DNA of 64,000 nt from assembly GCF_000478605.2 (NCBI RefSeq), contig NZ_ASHX02000001.1:5161001-5225000 (forward strand), read 5' to 3'. The DNA comes from Streptomyces thermolilacinus SPC6 (lineage in GTDB: Bacteria > Actinomycetota > Actinomycetes > Streptomycetales > Streptomycetaceae). The notes under the pieces were generated by a model. That model was given only the letters and a program-made list of their open reading frames with translations. It had not been told where the DNA came from and searched no databases. This document shows, in pieces, positions 8,084-17,108 of the stretch (positions are counted from its first letter, which is position 1; each line of letters starts with the position of its first letter). Position numbers and translations under genes: made by a program.

Positions 8084-9079
8084 GTGAACAGCACCACCGT
8101 CCGCACCACCGCCGTCATGCTCGCCGCGACCGCCGCCCTCGCCACCGGGGCGGCGCCGGCCGTGCACGCCGCGCCCGCCTCCGCGCCCGCCGCCGGAGTG
8201 CCCGCCGCCCCGGCCGCGCGGCCCGCCGCCGCGCCCCGGACGCCGACCGCCCACGCCGCCGTCCTGCGGACCGGCCTGGACGTATCCCTCCTCGACGGCG
8301 GCGTCCGCCTCCCCGTGAACGCCGTCCTCAACGAGGTGCGGGCCCCCGCGACGGCCGACAGGACCGCCCTGAGCGTCCGGCTCGACGGCGTGGACCAGGG
8401 CAGGCCCGTCCAGCTCCTGCGCGCCGACGTGGCCTCGGCGAAGGCCACCGCCGACGCGGCCCGCGCGGAGGGCTCCGTGAAGCTCGCCAAGGCCCGTGTG
8501 CACCTGCCCGGCCTGCCCTTGCTGTCCGTCGTCGAGGCGGACCAGGTCTCCGCCCGCGCGGTCTGCCCGGCCGACGCCCCGCCGACCGCCGAGGCGAACC
8601 TGCTCGGCAGCGTGACCGTCCTCGGCGAGCGCGTCACGCTCACCCCGGGCGAGCGCAGCACGGTCGCCGTGCCCGGCGTCGGCGAGGTCGTCCTCGACCT
8701 GTCGCGGCGCACCACCACGTCCACGACCGCCACCGCGACGGCCCTCGAACTGAAGGTCGCGGTGAACCCGCTGAACCTGAACGTCGCCAAGGTCTCAGGT
8801 ACGGTCACCCTCGCCGAGGCGGGCTGCTCGGCGCCCGGGTCCGCCACGGCGTCCCCGGCACCCTCCGCCCCCGCCACGTCCCCGGCGGCCCCCGCCCCGG
8901 ATCCGTCCACGGCCGCCCCGGACCCGTCCCCGGCCGGGGGGACGACCCCGCGCACCCCCGACGCGAACCTGGCCGAGACGGGCGGCGACTCCCGCACCCC
9001 GTACCTGGCGGGCGGGGCGGCGGCCCTCCTCGTCGCGGGAGCGGTCGCCCTGAAGCTCGCCCGCGGGTCCCGCGCGTGA
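8084..9079 (+). CDS. LAETG-anchored cell-surface protein (SCO1860-like)
   Basis: A 331-aa secreted protein. From GTG 8084 (VNSTTVRTTAVMLAATAALA) the signal peptide ends near AVHAAPA. An Ala/Pro linker leads to a beta-rich domain (about residues 60-245) with two Cys (AVCPAD and AGCSAP), then a long Pro/Ala/Ser wall-spanning region. The end is a class E sortase signal: LAETG near residues 296-300, a hydrophobic stretch and the basic tail KLARGSRA. The frame is open from 7952, but signal peptide and TAGGGG-like ribosome site favour 8084. Role unknown; a structural or adhesive wall protein is likely. Confidence 0.85.
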   Translation: MNSTTVRTTAVMLAATAALATGAAPAVHAAPASAPAAGVPAAPAARPAAAPRTPTAHAAVLRTGLDVSLLDGGVRLPVNAVLNEVRAPATADRTALSVRLDGVDQGRPVQLLRADVASAKATADAARAEGSVKLAKARVHLPGLPLLSVVEADQVSARAVCPADAPPTAEANLLGSVTVLGERVTLTPGERSTVAVPGVGEVVLDLSRRTTTSTTATATALELKVAVNPLNLNVAKVSGTVTLAEAGCSAPGSATASPAPSAPATSPAAPAPDPSTAAPDPSPAGGTTPRTPDANLAETGGDSRTPYLAGGAAALLVAGAVALKLARGSRA

Positions 9080-9165
9080 CGGCCCTTCGGGCGCGAGCCC
9101 GACGGGCCCGCGCCTGACACGGCCGGGTCCGCGCCTGAAGGCCCGCTACGGCGGCACCCGGGGTA

Positions 9166-9206
9166 CGCCAGGGCGGTGCGCGAGGAACCGCCAGGGCGGT
9201 GCGCGA
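9166..9206. repeat. two direct copies of an 18-bp unit
   Basis: CGCCAGGGCGGTGCGCGA occurs at 9166-9183 and 9189-9206, period 23 bp, in the 245-bp gap between the converging LAETG gene and cobC. No gene is seen in this gap. Confidence 0.7.
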
Positions 9207-9324
9207 CCGCTCGCCGGCCCCCGCCGCGCCCACCAGGGCCCGGCGGGGGCCCGTACGCCGCCCACGCCCCCGTACGCCCGCCCACGACGCGGTCAGGGCG
9301 TCCGTGGCCGCGCCCGTTCCGCGC

Positions 9325-10434
9325 CTACGACTGACCCGGCCGGGAGCAGCCCGCCATCACCAGGGCCTGGTCCAGGGCCTGGAGGAACCGATTCGTCGTG
9401 GCCCGGTCCCGCACGGCCAGGCGCAGCCACTGCGGCCCCAGCCCCGGGAACGTGTCACCGCGCCGCGCCGCGAACCCCAGCGACCGCAGCCGCTCCCGTA
9501 CGACGTCCGCGCCCTCCACCCGGATCAGGACGAACGGCCCCTCGGCGGCCTCCACGGGGCGCACCTCGTCGAACTCCGCGAGCCCGGCCAGCAGATGGGC
9601 CCGCTCCACGGCCACCCGCCGCGCCGCCTCCTCGGCCTCCGCCAGCGCCTCGCGCGACACGCACGCCTCGGCCGCCACCAGCGCGGGCGTGGACACCGGC
9701 CACAGCGGCTGCGTCCGCTCCAGCGCGGCGACCGTGTCCGGCGCGGCCAGCACGTACCCGATCCGCAGCCCCGCGAGCCCCCAGGTCTTCGTCAGGCTCC
9801 GCAGCACCACGAGCCCCGGCACGTCCGTACGCCCCGCCAGCGCCTCCCGCTCGCCCGGCACGGCGTCCATGAACGCCTCGTCCACCACCAGGGTCCGCCC
9901 CGGCCGCGCCAGCGCCGTGACGGTCTCCGCCGGGTGCAGTACGGATGTGGGGTTCGTCGGGTTGCCGATCACCACCAGGTCGGCGTCCTCGGGCACCCGC
10001 GCGGGGTCCAGCCGGAAGCCGTCCTCCTCGCGCAGCAGCACCCGCCGCACCTGGTGCCCCGCGTCCCGCAGCGCCGCCTCCGGCTCCGTGAACTGCGGGT
10101 GCACCACGACCGGCCGCCGCACCGGCAGCGCCCGCGCCAGCAGGACGAACGCCTCCGCCGCGCCCGCCGTCAGCAGCACCCGCCGCGCAGGCAGCCCGTG
10201 CCGCTCGGCGACCGCCGCCCGCGCGGCCCGCCCGTCCGGGTACGCGGCGAGCCCCGAGAGGGACTCCACGAGGCGCTCCCGCAGCCACTCGGGCGGGGTG
10301 TTCGTACGGACGTTGACCGCGAGGTCGGTCAGCTTCTCGTCGCGGACCTCCACATCGCCGTGGTGCCGCAGGTCGTAAGCGTCCGCGTCGCGGGGGCCGG
10401 GGAACGGTCTGTCGCTGTCTGTGTGGGTATACAT
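9325..10434 (-). CDS. cobC: PLP-dependent CobC / threonine-phosphate decarboxylase-like protein (Rv2231c family)
   Basis: A 369-aa histidinol-phosphate aminotransferase relative, in this context the probable L-threonine-phosphate decarboxylase that supplies (R)-1-amino-2-propanol phosphate for the cobalamin nucleotide loop. VNVRTNTPPEWLRERL, AGAAEAFVLLARALP, VIGNPTNPTSVLHPAE, LVVDEAFMDAVPGE and SLTKTWGLAGLRIGY (PLP lysine) can be read. Start at ATG 10434 (MYTHTDSD); the longer frame overlaps the preceding gene. Last gene of the cob operon, 34 bp after the CbiG/CobE-like gene. Confidence 0.88.
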   Translation of the reverse strand: MYTHTDSDRPFPGPRDADAYDLRHHGDVEVRDEKLTDLAVNVRTNTPPEWLRERLVESLSGLAAYPDGRAARAAVAERHGLPARRVLLTAGAAEAFVLLARALPVRRPVVVHPQFTEPEAALRDAGHQVRRVLLREEDGFRLDPARVPEDADLVVIGNPTNPTSVLHPAETVTALARPGRTLVVDEAFMDAVPGEREALAGRTDVPGLVVLRSLTKTWGLAGLRIGYVLAAPDTVAALERTQPLWPVSTPALVAAEACVSREALAEAEEAARRVAVERAHLLAGLAEFDEVRPVEAAEGPFVLIRVEGADVVRERLRSLGFAARRGDTFPGLGPQWLRLAVRDRATTNRFLQALDQALVMAGCSRPGQS

Positions 10435-10468
10435 GGCCGCCAGCCGGGTGGGGGACAGTGGGGGGGTG

Positions 10469-11278
10469 TCACGGCGGGCCGACGGCGTCGGCGGCCCACC
10501 GTGTGGCGTTCGGTGGCCGGACGGGGTATCCGGCGCGGGGATCAGCGGTTCGACACGGCGCCCGTAACTCGAACACCGCGTCTCCACGGTGGTACCCCGG
10601 GGCCTCGGAAGGCAACCTCCCGTCCCCGTACGCCACCGCCACCGCGCACGTCACACGCGCCGCTCCGGAGGCGGGCTTCCGCTTCGGCACGAGGAGTTCA
10701 CCCCCCGTCAGCCCGAACCGTCCGCCGAGCGCGCCACCGTCCACCAGGGCCACGGCTTCCGCCGACCCGCCGGCTTCCGCCGGAGCCACCACCTCCGCCG
10801 GAGCCACCACCTCCGCGGGAACACCGGCCTCCGCGGCCCCACCAGCCTCCCCCGACCCACCGGCCTCCGCCGACCCGTCAGCCTCCGCCGGAACACCCGC
10901 CTCCGCGGCCTCGGCCGTGACCTCCCGGGCGCCAGCCGCACTCGCCTCGCCCCCGCGCGCCACCGAGGCCAGGGCCGCGGCCTCCAGCAGCGCCGCCGCC
11001 TCCGCGACCGACGCCGTACCGGCCGCCGCCAGCGCCGCGCCCGACGGGTGGGGGACCCGGACGCGGGCCAGCGCGTCCGCCGGGTGGGCGCGCAGGGGGA
11101 CACCGAGGCGGGCCGCGGCCTCCACGAGACCCGGCTCACCGGCCTTCGCCGCCACCGTCGCCAGCGCCACCACCTCCTCCGGGCCCCGGCCCGCCTCCCG
11201 CAGCACCTCCGCGACCAGGTCGCACACCTCACGCGCGGTCACCCCGCGCCGGGCGCCGACCCCGACCACCAGGCTCAC
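10469..11278 (-). CDS. cobalamin biosynthesis protein, CbiG C-terminal / CobE domain
   Basis: The first 110 or so residues form the CobE/CbiG-C domain: VSLVVGVGARRGVTAREV, VVALATVAAKAGEPGL, VPHPSGAALAAAGTASVAEAAALL. The family acts in ring contraction and acetaldehyde loss at precorrin/cobalt-precorrin 5. The conserved tail GGRFGLTGGELLVPKRKPA then RVTCAVAVAYGDG is separated from the domain by about 60 residues of repeated Ala/Glu/Gly/Val units encoded by a DNA repeat, so the gene has expanded internally. After VAYGDG about 45 further residues look unconserved. GTGA overlap of 4 nt with cobB. Confidence 0.82.
   Translation of the reverse strand: MSLVVGVGARRGVTAREVCDLVAEVLREAGRGPEEVVALATVAAKAGEPGLVEAAARLGVPLRAHPADALARVRVPHPSGAALAAAGTASVAEAAALLEAAALASVARGGEASAAGAREVTAEAAEAGVPAEADGSAEAGGSGEAGGAAEAGVPAEVVAPAEVVAPAEAGGSAEAVALVDGGALGGRFGLTGGELLVPKRKPASGAARVTCAVAVAYGDGRLPSEAPGYHRGDAVFELRAPCRTADPRAGYPVRPPNATRWAADAVGPP
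10753..10917. repeat. imperfect 12-18 bp tandem repeats inside the CbiG/CobE-like gene
   Basis: A run of related units built on CCTCCGCCG(G) and CACCACCTCCG. Two exact neighbouring copies of an 18-bp unit, CCGCCGGAGCCACCACCT, lie at 10777-10794 and 10795-10812. All units keep a length divisible by three, so the frame survives; they encode Ala-Glu-Ala-Gly and Ala-Glu-Val-Val-Ala-Pro blocks. Confidence 0.75.
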
Positions 11279-12726
11279 GGCCGGCAGTGCTCCACGAACC
11301 GCCGCGCTACCCCGGGCAGCGCCGCCCAGTGCGTGTGCACGTAACTGGCGTGCACCCCGCCCACGACGAAGCCCTCCACGCGCCGCTCCGGCTGCCGCAG
11401 CCCCCACGCCGGGTTCGTCCCGGCGCCGGGGTCGATCACCGTACGGTGGAACTCGTGGCCCCGCAGCCGCGTCCCGGCAGCCGAGACGGGGCTGTCGCTC
11501 ACCGCGACCGCGTCCCGGTAGCCCAGCGTCAGCCGCTCCGACATCCGCGCGTCCGCGTCCAGCACGCCGCACATCGGCTTGCCGTCCAGCGACCGCGCCA
11601 GGTACAGCAGGCCCGCGCACTCCGCCGCGACGGGGGCGCCCGATCGCGCCAGCGCGGCCACCGCGTCCCGCAGCGCCTCGTTGGCCGACAGCTCGGGCGC
11701 GTACACCTCGGGGAAGCCGCCGCCGATGACGAGCCCGCGCGTGCCCTCGGGCAGCTTCTCGTCCCGCAGCGGGTCGAACGCCGCCACGTCGGCGCCCGCC
11801 GCCGCCAGCAGCTCGGCGTGCTCGGCGTACGAGAACGTGAACGCCGCACCGCCGGCCACCGCCACCACCGGCCGCTCCCCGGCCCCGGCACCCAGCCGCC
11901 CGAGACCGGAAGCACCGGATCGCCCGGCCCCGGAAGCACCGGCCCCCGGCCCCCCGGCACCGGAAGCCCCGGCCACGGCCCCGGAGGAAGCATCCGCCAG
12001 CGCCGCCTCCGCCGACCACGCCCCGGCGCGCAGCGGCGGCGCCGAACGGGCCAGCGCCAGCAGCGCGTCCAGGTCGCAGCCCTCCCGCACCTGCTCCGCC
12101 TGCGCCCGTACGGCGTCCACGGCCTCCGCCCGCCGCTCGGCGACCGGGACCAGGCCCAGGTGCCGCGACGGCGTGGACACGGCTGGGGCCCGCCGCAGCA
12201 CGCCCAGCACGGGCACGCCCGACTCGCCCAGCGCCTCCCGCAGCAGGTGCTCGTGCCGGTCCGTGGCGACCTTGTTGAGGATCACCCCGCCGATCCGCAC
12301 CTCCGGGTCCCAGGACGCGAACCCGTGCACCAGCGCCGCCACCGACCGGGACTGGGACGACGCGTCCACGACCAGCACCACCGGCGCCCGCAGCAGCTTC
12401 GCCACCTGTGCCGTGGACGCCAGCTCGCCCTGGTCGGCGGCGCCGTCGTACAGCCCCATCACGCCCTCGACCACGGCCAGGTCGCAGCCCCGCGCGCCGT
12501 GCGCGAACAGCGGCTCCACCAGGTCCGTACCGCACATGAACGCGTCGAGGTTGCGGCCCGGGCGGCCCGTCGCCAGCGCGTGGTACCCCGGATCGATGTA
12601 GTCGGGGCCGACCTTGTGCGGCGACACCGCGAGACCACGGCCCGCGAACGCGGCCATCAGACCGGTCGCGACCGTGGTCTTGCCCGCGCCGGACGACGGC
12701 GCGGCGATGACGAGACGTGCTACCAC
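11275..12726 (-). CDS. cobB: cobyrinic acid a,c-diamide synthase / hydrogenobyrinate a,c-diamide synthase CobB
   Basis: An ATP- and glutamine-dependent amidase of corrin carboxylates a and c. Walker A APSSGAGKTTVA lies at residues 8-19, followed by PHKVGPDYIDPGYH and VVEGVMGLYDG of the synthetase domain. The C-terminal GATase domain has the nucleophile in AAECAGLLYLA and GGGFPEVYAPELSAN. Between the two domains is an unusual Gly/Ala/Ser linker (SGAGGPGAGASGAGRSG). GTG start at 12726 overlaps the cobO stop by 7 nt; its end overlaps the next gene by 4 nt. Confidence 0.93.
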   Translation of the reverse strand: MVARLVIAAPSSGAGKTTVATGLMAAFAGRGLAVSPHKVGPDYIDPGYHALATGRPGRNLDAFMCGTDLVEPLFAHGARGCDLAVVEGVMGLYDGAADQGELASTAQVAKLLRAPVVLVVDASSQSRSVAALVHGFASWDPEVRIGGVILNKVATDRHEHLLREALGESGVPVLGVLRRAPAVSTPSRHLGLVPVAERRAEAVDAVRAQAEQVREGCDLDALLALARSAPPLRAGAWSAEAALADASSGAVAGASGAGGPGAGASGAGRSGASGLGRLGAGAGERPVVAVAGGAAFTFSYAEHAELLAAAGADVAAFDPLRDEKLPEGTRGLVIGGGFPEVYAPELSANEALRDAVAALARSGAPVAAECAGLLYLARSLDGKPMCGVLDADARMSERLTLGYRDAVAVSDSPVSAAGTRLRGHEFHRTVIDPGAGTNPAWGLRQPERRVEGFVVGGVHASYVHTHWAALPGVARRFVEHCRP

Positions 12727-13328
12727 TCGATGCCCCGCTGGCCCTTCTGACCGGCGTCCATCGGGTGCTTCACCTTGGACATGTCGGTGACCAGGTCCGC
12801 GAAGTCCATCAGCTCCTGCGGGGCGTTGCGGCCGGTGATGACGACATGCTGCTGTCCGGGCCGGTCGCGCAGCACCTCGATCACCTCGGCCGTGTCGATC
12901 CAGCCCCAGTGCAGCAGATAGGCGAACTCGTCCAGCACGTAGAAGCGGTACGTCTCCGCCGCCAGGTCCCGCTTGACCTGCTCCCAGCCCTGCCGGGCCT
13001 TCTCCTCGTGCGACAGCTCGCCCTCGGCGGGCTCGCGCTGGATCCACGACCAGCCCTCGCCCATCTTGTGCCAGGTGACGGGGCCGCCCTTGCCGGTCTC
13101 GCCGAGCGCCTTGAGGGCGTTCTCCTCGCCGACCTTCCACTTCGCCGACTTGACGAACTGGAACACCCCGACCGGCCAGCCCTGGTTCCAGGCGCGCAGC
13201 GCCATCCCGAAGGCGGCGGTCGACTTGCCCTTGCCCACGCCCGTGTGGACCATCACCAGCGGGCGGTTGCGGCGCTGGCGGGTCGTGAGACCGTCGTCCG
13301 GAACGACGGTCGGCTGTCCCTGCGGCAC
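12720..13328 (-). CDS. cobO: cob(I)yrinic acid a,c-diamide adenosyltransferase CobO
   Basis: A 202-aa CobA/CobO/BtuR ATP:corrinoid adenosyltransferase that makes the Co-C bond of adenosylcobalamin precursors. The P-loop is VHTGVGKGKSTAAFG; FQFVKSAKWKVGEE, YVLDEFAYLLHWGWID and VVITGRNAPQELMDFADLVT are family motifs. GTG start at 13328 shares one base with the chelatase stop (TAGTG), indicating coupled translation. Confidence 0.95.
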   Translation of the reverse strand: MPQGQPTVVPDDGLTTRQRRNRPLVMVHTGVGKGKSTAAFGMALRAWNQGWPVGVFQFVKSAKWKVGEENALKALGETGKGGPVTWHKMGEGWSWIQREPAEGELSHEEKARQGWEQVKRDLAAETYRFYVLDEFAYLLHWGWIDTAEVIEVLRDRPGQQHVVITGRNAPQELMDFADLVTDMSKVKHPMDAGQKGQRGIEW

Positions 13329-15415
13329 TATGCGGCCCTCCTCGTAGTACGAACATCCTTGACCAGACCGGCGATCGCGTCCGCGCGCAGCTCGTCGAGC
13401 GTCACGGCCGTACCGCCCAGATCACGCGCGAGCTCCGCCGCGAGACCCAGCCGCACCGGTCCGGTCTCGCAGTCCACGACGACCGACGCCGTGCCCTCCG
13501 CCGCGTGCAGCCCCGCCGCCCGCGCGGCCAGCCTCAGCGGCTCCGGCCCGCCGGTCGCCCGCCCGTCCGTGACCACCACGAGCAGCGGCCGCCGCGCGGG
13601 GTCGCGCAGCCGCTCCACCCGCAGCACGTCATGTGCCTTCAGCAGGCCCGCCGCCAGCGGCGTACGGCCCCCGGTCGGCAGCCGCTCCAGCCGGGCGGCC
13701 GCCGCGTCCACCGACGACGTGGGCGGCAGCACCAGCTCCGCGTCCCGCCCCCGGAACGTCACCAAACCCACCTTGTCCCGCCGCTGGTACGCGTCGAGCA
13801 GCAGCGACAGCACGGCGCCCTTCACCGCGCCCATCCGCTGCCGCGCCGCCATCGACCCCGACGCGTCCACCACGAACAGCACCAGGTTCCCCTCGCGCCC
13901 CTCCCGCACCGCCTGGCGCAGGTCGTCGCGGTGGACGACCAGGCCCGCGCCCGACCGGCCGCGCGCCCGCTGGTGCGGGGCGGCCGCCTGCACGGTCGCC
14001 GCCAGGTGCAGCTTCGTCAGCGCGCCCCGGGGCCGACGCGCGCCGGTGGTGCGCCCGTGCTCGGTACGCGCGCGGGAGCGGCGCCCGGCGGCTCCGTCGC
14101 CGACTCCGGGAACGGTGAGCACCTTCGTACGGAACGGCTCGGCCGCCCCGACCGGCGACTGCTCGCGGGCCGGGCCCGTGCCCGGAGCGGGCGCGGGGCC
14201 CGCGGCGGGGGAGGGCTCCGCCTCCGGCCGGTCACCGGACGGCTCCTGCGCGGCGGACTCCGCCTCGGGGCCGGGCGCCTGCGGCGGAACGCCCCCGCCG
14301 CCACCGCCTCCGTCCGGACCGCCGTCGCCGGGACCGCCCCCGTCGCCGTCCGGGCCGTCGTCACCGGGGCCCTCCGGGTCCGGCTCGGGCTCGTCGTCCC
14401 CGCCGCCGAACTCCTCCAGCGTCTCGTCCAGTTTGTCCTCGTCCAGTCCCGGCGCGTCGAACGGGGAGCGCCGCCGCCGGTGCGGCAGCGCCAGCAGCGC
14501 CGCCTGCCGTACGTCCTCGACCGTCACGTCCGTGCGCCCCGCCCACGCGGCGAGCGCCGTCGCCGTACGGGCCATCACGATGTCCGCGCGCATGCCGTCC
14601 ACCTCGAACGCCGCGCACGTCGCCGCGATCTGCCGCAGCGCGTCGTCACCGAGCCGCACCCGCGGCAGCAGCGCCCGCGCGGCCACGATCCGCTCGCGCA
14701 GCGCGGCCTCCTCGCCGGCCCAGCGCGCCGCGAAGCCCGCCGGGTCGTCGTCGTACGCCAGGCGCCGCCGCACCACCTCGACCCGCTGCTCCGGGTCCCG
14801 CGACGCGGCCACCTCCACGGTGAGCCCGAACCGGTCCAGCAACTGCGGGCGCAGCTCGCCCTCTTCCGGGTTCATCGTCCCGACGAGCAGGAACCGCGCG
14901 GCGTGCCGTACGGAGACGCCCTCGCGCTCGACGTGGGAGGCGCCCATGGCGGCGGCGTCCAGCAGGAGGTCGACGAGGTGGTCGTGCAGCAGGTTGACCT
15001 CGTCGACGTACAGGATGCCCCGGTGCGCCCGCGCGAGCAGCCCGGGCTCGAACGCCTTCACGCCCTCGGACAGGGCCCGTTCGATGTCCAGCGCCCCGAC
15101 GAGCCGGTCCTCGGACGCGCCGACGGGCAGTTCGACCAGCCGCGTCGGACGCGGGACACCGGGCGCGGACTCGTGCGGCCCGTCGGGGCACTCCGGGTCG
15201 GGAGCCTCGGGCGCGCAGGAGAAGCGGCAGCCGGGGACGACGTCCATGGCGGGCAGCAGCGCGGCGAGGGAACGCACCAGCGTGGACTTGGCGGTGCCCT
15301 TCTCACCCCGGACGAGCACCCCGCCGATGCCCGGCGACACGGCGTTGAGCAGCAGGCTCAGCCGCATGTCGTCCATGCCGACGACCGCGGTGAACGGATA
15401 GGGAACCGAGGCCAT
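13328..15415 (-). CDS. fused ChlI/ChlD-type (cobalto)chelatase AAA+/VWA subunit
   Basis: A 695-aa fusion. Residues about 1-320 are the AAA+ ChlI part: Walker A GEKGTAKSTLVRSL, sensor and Walker B GILYVDEVNLLHDHLVD, arginine-finger region RPQLLDRFGL. A very acidic Gly/Asp/Pro linker (DDEPEPDPEGPGDDGPDGDG) follows, then a VWA domain with MIDAS motif VVDASGSMAARQRMG and VVVTDGRATGG. Given its place in the cob operon it probably works with a CobN-type subunit encoded elsewhere to insert cobalt. No CobN is in the window. Start ATG at 15415. Confidence 0.9.
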   Translation of the reverse strand: MASVPYPFTAVVGMDDMRLSLLLNAVSPGIGGVLVRGEKGTAKSTLVRSLAALLPAMDVVPGCRFSCAPEAPDPECPDGPHESAPGVPRPTRLVELPVGASEDRLVGALDIERALSEGVKAFEPGLLARAHRGILYVDEVNLLHDHLVDLLLDAAAMGASHVEREGVSVRHAARFLLVGTMNPEEGELRPQLLDRFGLTVEVAASRDPEQRVEVVRRRLAYDDDPAGFAARWAGEEAALRERIVAARALLPRVRLGDDALRQIAATCAAFEVDGMRADIVMARTATALAAWAGRTDVTVEDVRQAALLALPHRRRRSPFDAPGLDEDKLDETLEEFGGGDDEPEPDPEGPGDDGPDGDGGGPGDGGPDGGGGGGGVPPQAPGPEAESAAQEPSGDRPEAEPSPAAGPAPAPGTGPAREQSPVGAAEPFRTKVLTVPGVGDGAAGRRSRARTEHGRTTGARRPRGALTKLHLAATVQAAAPHQRARGRSGAGLVVHRDDLRQAVREGREGNLVLFVVDASGSMAARQRMGAVKGAVLSLLLDAYQRRDKVGLVTFRGRDAELVLPPTSSVDAAAARLERLPTGGRTPLAAGLLKAHDVLRVERLRDPARRPLLVVVTDGRATGGPEPLRLAARAAGLHAAEGTASVVVDCETGPVRLGLAAELARDLGGTAVTLDELRADAIAGLVKDVRTTRRAA

Positions 15416-15563
15416 TAACGGGCACCCCTTTCGAGGGAACTGCTGCGGGTGGGCACGTCTGTGGAGCCGGGCACATGTACGGGGCCGGGCACGTCTGCGG
15501 AGCTGAGCACGTCTGCGCGGCCGGGGCCGGAACCAAGACCGGGGCCGGGCACGGGGTGGCCGC
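15416..15563. repeat. cobQ-chelatase gap with degenerate tandem repeats
   Basis: The 148-bp gap has about four degenerate units built on GGGCACGTCTG(T/C)GGAGC or GGGCACATGTACGGGGCC. It is the only sizeable gap in an otherwise overlapping operon. No gene or clear hairpin terminator was seen. Confidence 0.55.
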
Positions 15564-17108
15564 TCACGGCGCCCCCGGCGGGACGAACGGCAGTCCGCCG
15601 GGCGGGCCGGACTCGATGAGCTTGAGCAACGCGTCCGTGTCCGCGTGCTCCTCGATCAGGTCCCCGAGCCGGTCCAGCTGCTCCTCGCGCAGCGCGCCGA
15701 ACGACGTGTCGGGCGCCGGGACGAACCGCCGCCCGGCCGCCGCGGCGACCTCCCGCAGGAACGCCCGCCGGAACCCGTCGCTCTCCAGCGACCCGTGCCA
15801 GTGCGTGCCCCACACGGCCCCGACGCGGCACCCGTCCAGGAACGGCTCCCCGCCCCGTACGTCCGCGACGCCGTGGTGGATCTCGTACCCCTCCACCGGC
15901 TCGCCCAGCGCCTCGCCGGCCGGGCGCGCGAGGGTCTTCTCGGGCGCGAACCGCACTCGCACCGGCAGCAGGCCCAGCGCCTCGACGGCGCCCGCCCGCG
16001 ACTCCACGTCGTCCTCGATGTGCTCGCCCAGCGCCTGGAAGCCGCCGCAGATGCCCAGCACCGGGCGCCCCTCGGCGGCCCGGCGGGCCAGCGCGTCGGC
16101 CAGGCCCCGCTCCCGCAGCCACGCCAGCGCCTTCACCGTGCCGCGCGTACCCGGCACGACCACCAGGTCCGCGTCGGCCAGCTCCTCGGGCCGGTCCACG
16201 AACCGCACGACGACGCCCGGCTCGGCGGCCAGCGCGTCCACGTCCGTGAAGTTCGACATCAGCGGTACGGCGCACACGGCGACCCGCAGCACGTCCTCGC
16301 CGACCGGCGGGGCGACCACCGACTCCCGCACGGCGCCCGGCAGCGACACCCTCCCCCGAGCTCTCGACTCCGCTCGAGCAGGGGGGACCCCCATGCCGTC
16401 CTCCTCGTCGATGCCGAGCCCGTGCGCGTACGGCAGCACCCCGAACGTGCGGCGCCCCGTCAGGTCGTACAGCATGTCGAGGCCCGGCTCCAGCAGCGTC
16501 ACGTCACCGCGGAACTTGTTGACGAGATACCCGGCGACGAGCGCCTGGTCCTCGGGCGCGAGCAGCGCCGTCGTCCCGAAGAACTGGGCGAACACCCCGC
16601 CCCGGTCGATGTCGCCGACCACGACGACGGGGAAGCCCGCCGCCCGCGCGATGCCCATGTTGACGATGTCGTTGCGCCGCAGATTGATCTCGGCGGGGCT
16701 GCCCGCGCCCTCGCAGATCACCACGTCGTGCGTGGCGCGCAGCTCCTGCAGGCACTCCACGACCGTGCCCAGCAGCGCCTGCTGCCGCCCGCCGTGGTAG
16801 CCGCGCGCGCTCAGCTCGCCGACCGGCCGGCCCATCAGCACGACCTGGCTGGACCGGTCGCTGCCCGGCTTCAGCAGCACCGGGTTCATCAGCGCGGTCG
16901 GCTCCACCCGGGCGGCCTGCGCCTGCATGGCCTGCGCCCGCCCGATCTCGGCGCCCTCGCGCGTCACGAACGAGTTCAGGGACATGTTCTGCCCCTTGAA
17001 CGGCGCGACCTTCACGCCCTGCCGGACCAGCCAGCGGCAGATCCCGGCCGTCACCACGCTCTTGCCCGCGTCGGACGTCGTCCCCGCGACCAGCAGCCCC
17101 CCGCTCAC
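15564..17108 (-). CDS. cobQ: cobyric acid synthase CobQ
   Basis: A 514-aa glutamine-dependent amidase that aminates carboxylates b, d, e and g of adenosylcobyrinate diamide. N-terminal synthetase: AGTTSDAGKSVVTAGICRWL, VAPFKGQNMSLNSFVT, CEGAGSPAEINLR, GDIDRGGVFAQ. GATase: VVPGTRGTVKAL, VLGICGGFQALG with the nucleophile Cys, and VWGTHWHGSLES with the catalytic His. Between the domains a palindromic element is inserted in frame and read as MGVPPARAESRARGRVSLPG. GTG start at 17108 overlaps the cobD stop (GTGA). Confidence 0.95.
   Translation of the reverse strand: MSGGLLVAGTTSDAGKSVVTAGICRWLVRQGVKVAPFKGQNMSLNSFVTREGAEIGRAQAMQAQAARVEPTALMNPVLLKPGSDRSSQVVLMGRPVGELSARGYHGGRQQALLGTVVECLQELRATHDVVICEGAGSPAEINLRRNDIVNMGIARAAGFPVVVVGDIDRGGVFAQFFGTTALLAPEDQALVAGYLVNKFRGDVTLLEPGLDMLYDLTGRRTFGVLPYAHGLGIDEEDGMGVPPARAESRARGRVSLPGAVRESVVAPPVGEDVLRVAVCAVPLMSNFTDVDALAAEPGVVVRFVDRPEELADADLVVVPGTRGTVKALAWLRERGLADALARRAAEGRPVLGICGGFQALGEHIEDDVESRAGAVEALGLLPVRVRFAPEKTLARPAGEALGEPVEGYEIHHGVADVRGGEPFLDGCRVGAVWGTHWHGSLESDGFRRAFLREVAAAAGRRFVPAPDTSFGALREEQLDRLGDLIEEHADTDALLKLIESGPPGGLPFVPPGAP
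16350..16393. repeat. REP-like palindromic element inserted in cobQ
   Basis: CCTCCCCCGAGCTCTCGACT followed by CCGCTCGAGCAGGGGGGACC CCCA. Arms CCCCC/GGGGG and GCTC/GAGC can fold into a hairpin. I recall this sort of sequence as a very common dispersed repeat of Streptomyces genomes. It sits in a non-conserved interdomain loop and keeps the frame. Confidence 0.7.
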
